Below are positions 58,913-64,000 of a stretch of 64,000 bases of DNA, piece after piece. Every line of letters begins with the position of its first letter. Within the stretch, counting starts at the first letter, position 1. Both the position numbers and the translations under genes were made by a program. The stretch is from Amaurobius ferox (Eukaryota > Arthropoda > Arachnida > Araneae > Amaurobiidae): the NCBI GenBank assembly GCA_951213105.1, contig OX578146.1, positions 115,160,387-115,224,386 of the forward strand, read 5' to 3'. A model generated the notes under the pieces. It was not told the DNA's origin. It ran no database searches and worked only from the letters and a program-made list of their open reading frames with translations.

Positions 58913-60522
58913 ATTAATTCAATGCAGAAGTGTATTGACGAGATGGACTGCAACCAGGTCAAAAAATTCCAGAATACGTTGATTAATACTAGGATCACAA
59001 AACTTAAAAAATGCACAGATCTTCCTTCCAATATTAAATCTGTCGTTTTTCGTACTTCACATCAACTCCCTAAAATTTTTGTTCAAATAAAACTTCACAA
59101 ATTAAATCATCCCATGCGCCCTATTGTTTCCAAATGTACAGGACCTACTTATTTTTTAGGGAAATCCCTTGCCCATTTCTGAAAACCGTATTTTAGTAAT
59201 CATAGTTTTTCCATCAGCTCTACTGAAAATTTCATTAATTTACTTTTTAAAACTAAATTTAATCCTAATAGTACTCTCCATAGTTTTGATGTCGTTTCCC
59301 TTTTCCCTAGTATCCCCGTTGACATTGCTATTGATATTATTGCCAAAAATCTTCATAGTCACCAATTTAAAACCCCCACTATCGACGCAATAACTTCTGC
59401 CTTGAATATTATTGCGGAGACAAATTACTTTGCTTTCCGTGACGCTGTTTTCTTGGAAACTTCTGGCGTCCCTATGGGTAGCCCTTTATCTGGTATTTTG
59501 GCCGATGCCGTTTTTCAGGAGCTCGAGAATGAGGTTTTGTCTTTTTAAAAAATTAAACCTATTCTTTGGTGCCGTTACGTGGATGATGTTTTTATTATAT
59601 GGGATCGTGATTTAAATGATCCAATTCACCTTTTGGATAAAGTTAATGATTTTTACCCTTCGATTAATTTTGTTGAGAATGAATCTAACTGTTCCTTGCC
59701 TTTCCTTGATGTTCTGGTCAGCCGTTCTGATTTTGGTTTTCATACTTCCGTTTTCCGTAAATCTTCTTTACTAACTCCTGTATCCCCGCTAATTCTTTCC
59801 ATCCTGTTTCCTCTAAAATAGCCTCTTTTAACGCGTATTTTAATGGCGCATTTAATGTTTGCTGTTCTATCCCTGCTTTGACTGATGAAATTAATTTTGT
59901 TTTTAAACTTGGCCATGAGGCTGCTTATTCTTTTGAATTTATTTATAAAATTTTCGTCCACGTTCGCCTTAAATTTACTCAGTTTGATACTAAACTTGCA
60001 GCTATTAAAGACCGTTTAGCTCACAAATCTAGTGTTTCTTACCATCCTAAGATTTTCCGTCCTTTTATTAATTTCTGTCGTGAATTTGGTTTAAAACCTG
60101 CTCACTCTAATATTACCACTTTATTTAATCGTATTCGATCCGATAAACTTGCGAATTTTGATGACTTTAAAAGCTTTGCTGGGGTGTATGTCGTTCCCCT
60201 GTTATCTCCTGATGGTGACCATAAATTTTACATTGGTGGTACAAAACGTACTGTTGGCATCCGTTTAGCAGAACACGCTCGCGATGTCAAATCTGGTAAA
60301 CTTTCTACGGCTCTTGCTCAATATGTGATTAATGATAAATTTCTAACCGTTTTTGAAAAAACTTTCTGTAACAATCCACGTAGTATTCTTCTTTATGAAT
60401 CCCTGTTTATTTATATTTACCGTAAGTCGATTTTTAATTTTGATCCCGTACAAATTTTAAGTTATGCTTGGCGACTCATTCTCGAATCTATGCAATTCAA
60501 ACCTCTTAACATTTATCTGTGA
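58826..60522 (+). pseudogene. canonical Penelope-like element ORF (RT, C-terminal GIY-YIG), truncated and broken
   Basis: About 565 codons; the N-terminus is missing. Reading order: DLVILSADKTKQLVLSNK, IFVQIKLHKL and MRPIVSKCTGP (fingers), motif A SFDVVSLFPSIP (about 59282), motif B SGVPMGSPLSGILADAVF (59463-59516), motif C CRYVDDVFIIWD (59570), LPFLDVLVSR, and then in the next frame a linker and the nuclease (GVYVVPLLSPDGDHKFYIGG, RTVGIRLAEH). Breaks: TGA at 59180-59182, TAA at 59546-59548, and a frameshift near 59780. The nuclease-last order is that of classical Penelope/Neptune/Poseidon-type elements, in contrast to the Naiad at 53.9 kb. The open frame at the left edge begins with TTG inside the inverted repeat, not a real start. 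Confidence 0.92.
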
Positions 60523-60887
60523 CGTCATTCTCAGGAAAATCAAGCTTGACGTTTTTCCAAAATTTGTATTAGTTCTTTTCTTGTAATATTTTTTAAAAAT
60601 TCGAAAGCGTTTAAACTAAATTTTGTAATTTCCGTGTATATTTCTTGTATTATTCTGTAGTATGTTCATTTATCATTTTATATTTTTATGCAAATTTGCT
60701 TTAAACTGGTCGCTATATATATAAACATTCCATATTTTTACTATTCATGTAGCCACTGATGAAGGGCGTATATATGTCGTAAAACGCTCTAGCAGTTTTT
60801 AATATATGTTTTGTACGTCTTTTAGGCTGTTTTAAATAAAAGGCTTTTCGTTTTAAAGACGCTTTGTCCTTGATTTTATTTAGACAA
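60523..60887 (+). other. 3' region of the canonical PLE
   Basis: Non-coding sequence between the stop codon and the resumption of the Q repeat. Contains the hammerhead-like motif at 60756-60790. The exact 3' boundary is uncertain. Confidence 0.65.
60756..60790 (+). ncRNA. degenerate hammerhead-ribozyme-like motif
   Basis: CTGATGA core, a stem II GGCGT-ATAT-ATGTC (with two G-T pairs), then GTAAAACG where GAAACG is expected, so the second core block has an extra base. Position in a canonical PLE 3' region fits the known hammerheads of that group. Probably inactive. Confidence 0.45.
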
Positions 60888-63800
60888 GTTTATATTCACA
60901 GAACGCGCGCCTACACATCTGTATAATTAATTGCGACTGTTTCTATACCAAGGATGTGTACTATATTTTGAATAATATCTAAATTTTCAATGAAATGTTA
61001 TTCGAGATCTATTTTTTTAAAGAATGAGATGGAAAATAACCGTTCTAGAAAATTATAGCATGAAACAATATTGGAAAATTCATTAAAATTTCACAATCCT
61101 TTATAGAAATTTTACTGATATTATTTACCGAAAATCATTACGCAAGAGGTACATCTTGATCTACGTTATGGACCCTCCTAAGTAGTGAAATGAAATCCGG
61201 CTATACAAATATTAATTAAATATATGCAATATAGTGAAAATAGCTGCTTTTCCTGCAACAATTAAAAGTTGAAAAAAACCCTAGTGTCCATAGTGAACAT
61301 CGTATGGGCTTGATTACTAAATATCAATGCATCGTAAGATCAAGAACTGATACCTCGATATGGATTTGGAGATCAATAATTTGGTATATACTATTACAGC
61401 AAACATTATTATTTAAAATATTTTAAATAAGTGTTTTAGTTGGAATACCAGAAATATATTATAAAAAAATCTTTAATAATAATAATAATATCGCTTTTAA
61501 GATAATCTCATTTGAGTGGACATTCATTTTATCAAGAGCGCTGCATTAAGAATACAGCAAATAAACAAAAACATAAATCGAGGGTTTGAAATTAAAGTTA
61601 GTCCATGTCTCTTAAACTAACTTCTGTCCTTGAGAGTGAAGTATTGCTAAATTATAGTATTTCCACATAAACTTGGGGCAATCGGTTAAGGGAAAATTAG
61701 GATAGCATTCCCACCGCATTATCGTTAGCATAGAATAGCCGATACCTGCAATTGCATCAAGAAAATTTACAAAGCTCAGTAATTTTTCAAAGTAGTACAG
61801 CAAATCCGGTCTACCTGACAGATCAATTTTCCAATCCCTTAGAGATTGAGCTCAGAGTCAAGATTGATACAGTAGTTAAGTTCATTCTCACAAATCCGCT
61901 TGTAGTAGGGGTTACCATCTTTAATATAGGAGGTTTTACCAACGTTTGTAAACTCTTCCTATACGCGGGTCCGGTAAGTATAACTAAAATTCAGTATAAT
62001 GCAAATATAGTGCGACAGCAGTTGGAAATGTGAAGACATAGCTCCGAGCATTGCTCAAAGAGGTTGACTATGAAGGGAATTCAATATAGTTAGTTTCTTA
62101 CAGGGTTAGAGTGGTGTAATGGGTAGTACGGCTGGAGATAATACAAGAGGCCAATGCTCAAACACCGGTTAGGACCAAATGCATTTTCAAAGGCAAAAAT
62201 TAGTTTTGATACCCTTTGACTTATATTCCGCATTTCATATGCCAAAAGAATCGCATTCTACTTAATAAAATTCACTAATGTGCAATATTGAAAAGAAAAT
62301 ACTCACCTGAGTTTGTTTAAAAAATTGTGTCATATATTGTATGTGTTCACATTTGCCTTATACATTTTATTACGGTTAACAAAGATCAGTTAAATTAAGA
62401 CGAAAGTTACACAAATTCGTTTAATGCAACTGGTGGCTAATATGATGCAAATGGTGGATAATGGTGGCAAATATAGGCCCTGACCTTCAGGCCTCTTCGG
62501 GACCGATATTTTTTTTGTGTATGCCATACGGTCTGCAATAAGAAAATATATACTGCATATTATATTTTATAAGGTTTCTTCGAAAAGAAATTACCGTATA
62601 ACTAATTATTTGAATGAGGCTATACCTTACATTTCATATTGGGAAAAATTGGTACGATAAATGAAGAATGTTTGGGGATATTGGTAAATAGTTTTTTAAG
62701 TTCAATGGTTTTATAACTTTAATCAAATAGTCAGTTAGTTGCCGTAACAGATAATACTCGTGTATCCGGAAATTTTGGGAGCAGGGAGGACCGCAGGGAA
62801 CTTTTACATAATTTATACTTCCAGTCACATAATGTGATTAAGACCTAATATATAAATATTTGCACGGTTACAACAATAACTATTATAACAATAATTGTTA
62901 TAATTACATTATAACAATGTTCGGAGTGATGCACAAATGTTGAATGAACATTAACAACATCGCACAATAGTACCAAAATTTTTATGATATACTTTGAAAA
63001 CTCAGCATAGATATATTTTGAATTAAAGAAAAACCTATTTATTTGAATTTTTCATTTCAAATTCGTCTCTCAGAATTCATCTGATTTTTAATCTTTATTT
63101 AGAGAGATATTTTCCACCTTTATAGGAGATAAAGATAATTTTTACTAATTTTCAACTCTACAACTTTTTTACTCTACAACTTTATAATTAACTTTGATAT
63201 TTTGTCTCGATATTCACTACCTATAGGGAGTGAGATGTCCTTTCGTACCCCTCTAAAAAATGGAGGTCAGCCACTATCTCATCATGTAGTGCAATTGGGG
63301 ATTCAAATACGAGTGCATAAAAATATATAACAATTACTGATCCTTGACACCTAGTATATATTTCATAATTTAATTCGCGTACTGGAGTAATTTCCCGTTA
63401 TTATGTATAGCAATTTAATTAAAATATCTAACAAGAATATGTTTACAGTAAGTATATGAGTGTATTTTATCAAATTTTTAGTTTTAAATAGTAGAGGATA
63501 ACATTCTAAAATATTTTTTCTTATCCTACTAAAACACTTCCCGAAATGTAATTGATGGACATTTACATAATGGAACAAGCACTGAATTACTCTACGAAAG
63601 CTTTTAACTGTTTTTGACAAAGATGGATGATAATGAAGATGAACCCATTGCAGAACTTCAAAAGTATTTAAGTTCAAAAACGTTCTGTTCTAATGAAAAT
63701 AGAGCATTTTTCAATTGTCTTTAACAGTACGATATTCTTTGCCATTTTGCACATCTAAGGTATACTTTTCAGAACAAGCAGATGTGCTGTTTAAGTGATT

Positions 63801-64000
63801 TTTCTTTTTCTTTCAATGAATACTGTATGTAAAAGGAAAGTAATGTGCTGAATATAAAAAGCAAACACTCGGATCTGCAGAGATTTACATGTTTTAAGAA
63901 TTACTGAAAATAAATTAACAATTTATTTGACATCTATCAGTCCGGAATATGTAGTCACGAAATATCTCAAAATAAATCATAACTAGAAGGAAATTTGGTG
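60888..64000 (+). repeat. Q repeat, copy 2 (runs off the window)
   Basis: Same order as 7415-10455. Landmarks: GTTTATATTCACAGAACGCG, GATATGGATTTGGAGATCAA, AATACAAGAGGCCAATGCTC, GTATACTTTTCAGAACAAGC, AAGGAAATTTGGTG. No long conserved frame: short frames such as 61752-62033 and 63363-63677 are broken in the other copy. Confidence 0.8.

Overview
The window looks like repeat-rich, AT-rich invertebrate nuclear DNA. I see no host protein-coding gene that I can defend. Every long open frame either belongs to a transposable element or comes from a microsatellite or satellite. A Tc1 relic, a ZBED/SCAND3-like hAT, a mariner-like element with a D-type third catalytic residue, canonical and permuted Penelope-like elements (PLEs), a 5S/tRNA-headed SINE and long (TA)n tracts together fit an arthropod genome best. 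Chelicerates and crustaceans such as isopods come to mind, but the species cannot be fixed from this sequence.

Layout. 1-5.25 kb: a patchwork of dispersed repeats (here called R1, R2 and P) with a Tc1 transposase relic, repeated almost collinearly at 44.7-49.0 kb. 5.3 kb: a (TA)n tract. 6.06-6.81 kb: five 149-bp tandem units. 7.4-10.46 kb: a 3-kb repeat (Q) seen again from 60.9 kb to the window end. 10.9-13.45 kb: eight units of a 313-bp satellite. 15.9-17.8 kb: a head-to-head pair of truncated Naiad-type PLE copies; one arm carries a chimeric 5S-rRNA/tRNA SINE and a 58-bp mini-insertion. 19.9-21.4 kb: two more Naiad-type ends facing one (TA)n/TTTAAA tract. 21.46-24.11 kb: a complete hAT transposon with 8-bp target duplications and a transposase broken by two stops. 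24.5-35 kb: mostly featureless AT-rich DNA with a few tandem and inverted repeats. 35.2-42.9 kb: relics of pogo-like and hAT elements, one R2 copy and a tRNA-headed SINE. 49.16-51.33 kb: a full-length but frameshifted mariner-like element. 52.8-57 kb: a Naiad fragment, then a complete Naiad element with an intact 890-residue ORF (N-terminal GIY-YIG nuclease, CxC linker, C-terminal reverse transcriptase) between inverted ~180-bp terminal repeats. 58.1-60.9 kb: a deletion derivative of the mariner, interrupted by a 5'-truncated canonical PLE (reverse transcriptase then C-terminal GIY-YIG).

The most interesting signal is an unannotated structured motif shared by the ends of all four Naiad-type elements. 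A CCGGGAGTG-like block is followed by an AACCGGG-like block and then a hairpin whose 8-nt loop is conserved (TCRCAAYY) while its stem changes by paired substitutions. It always lies about 30-80 bp from a (TA)n junction. Naiad elements are described as lacking the hammerhead ribozymes of canonical PLEs, so this is a good candidate for an undescribed functional RNA of the Naiad terminal repeat.
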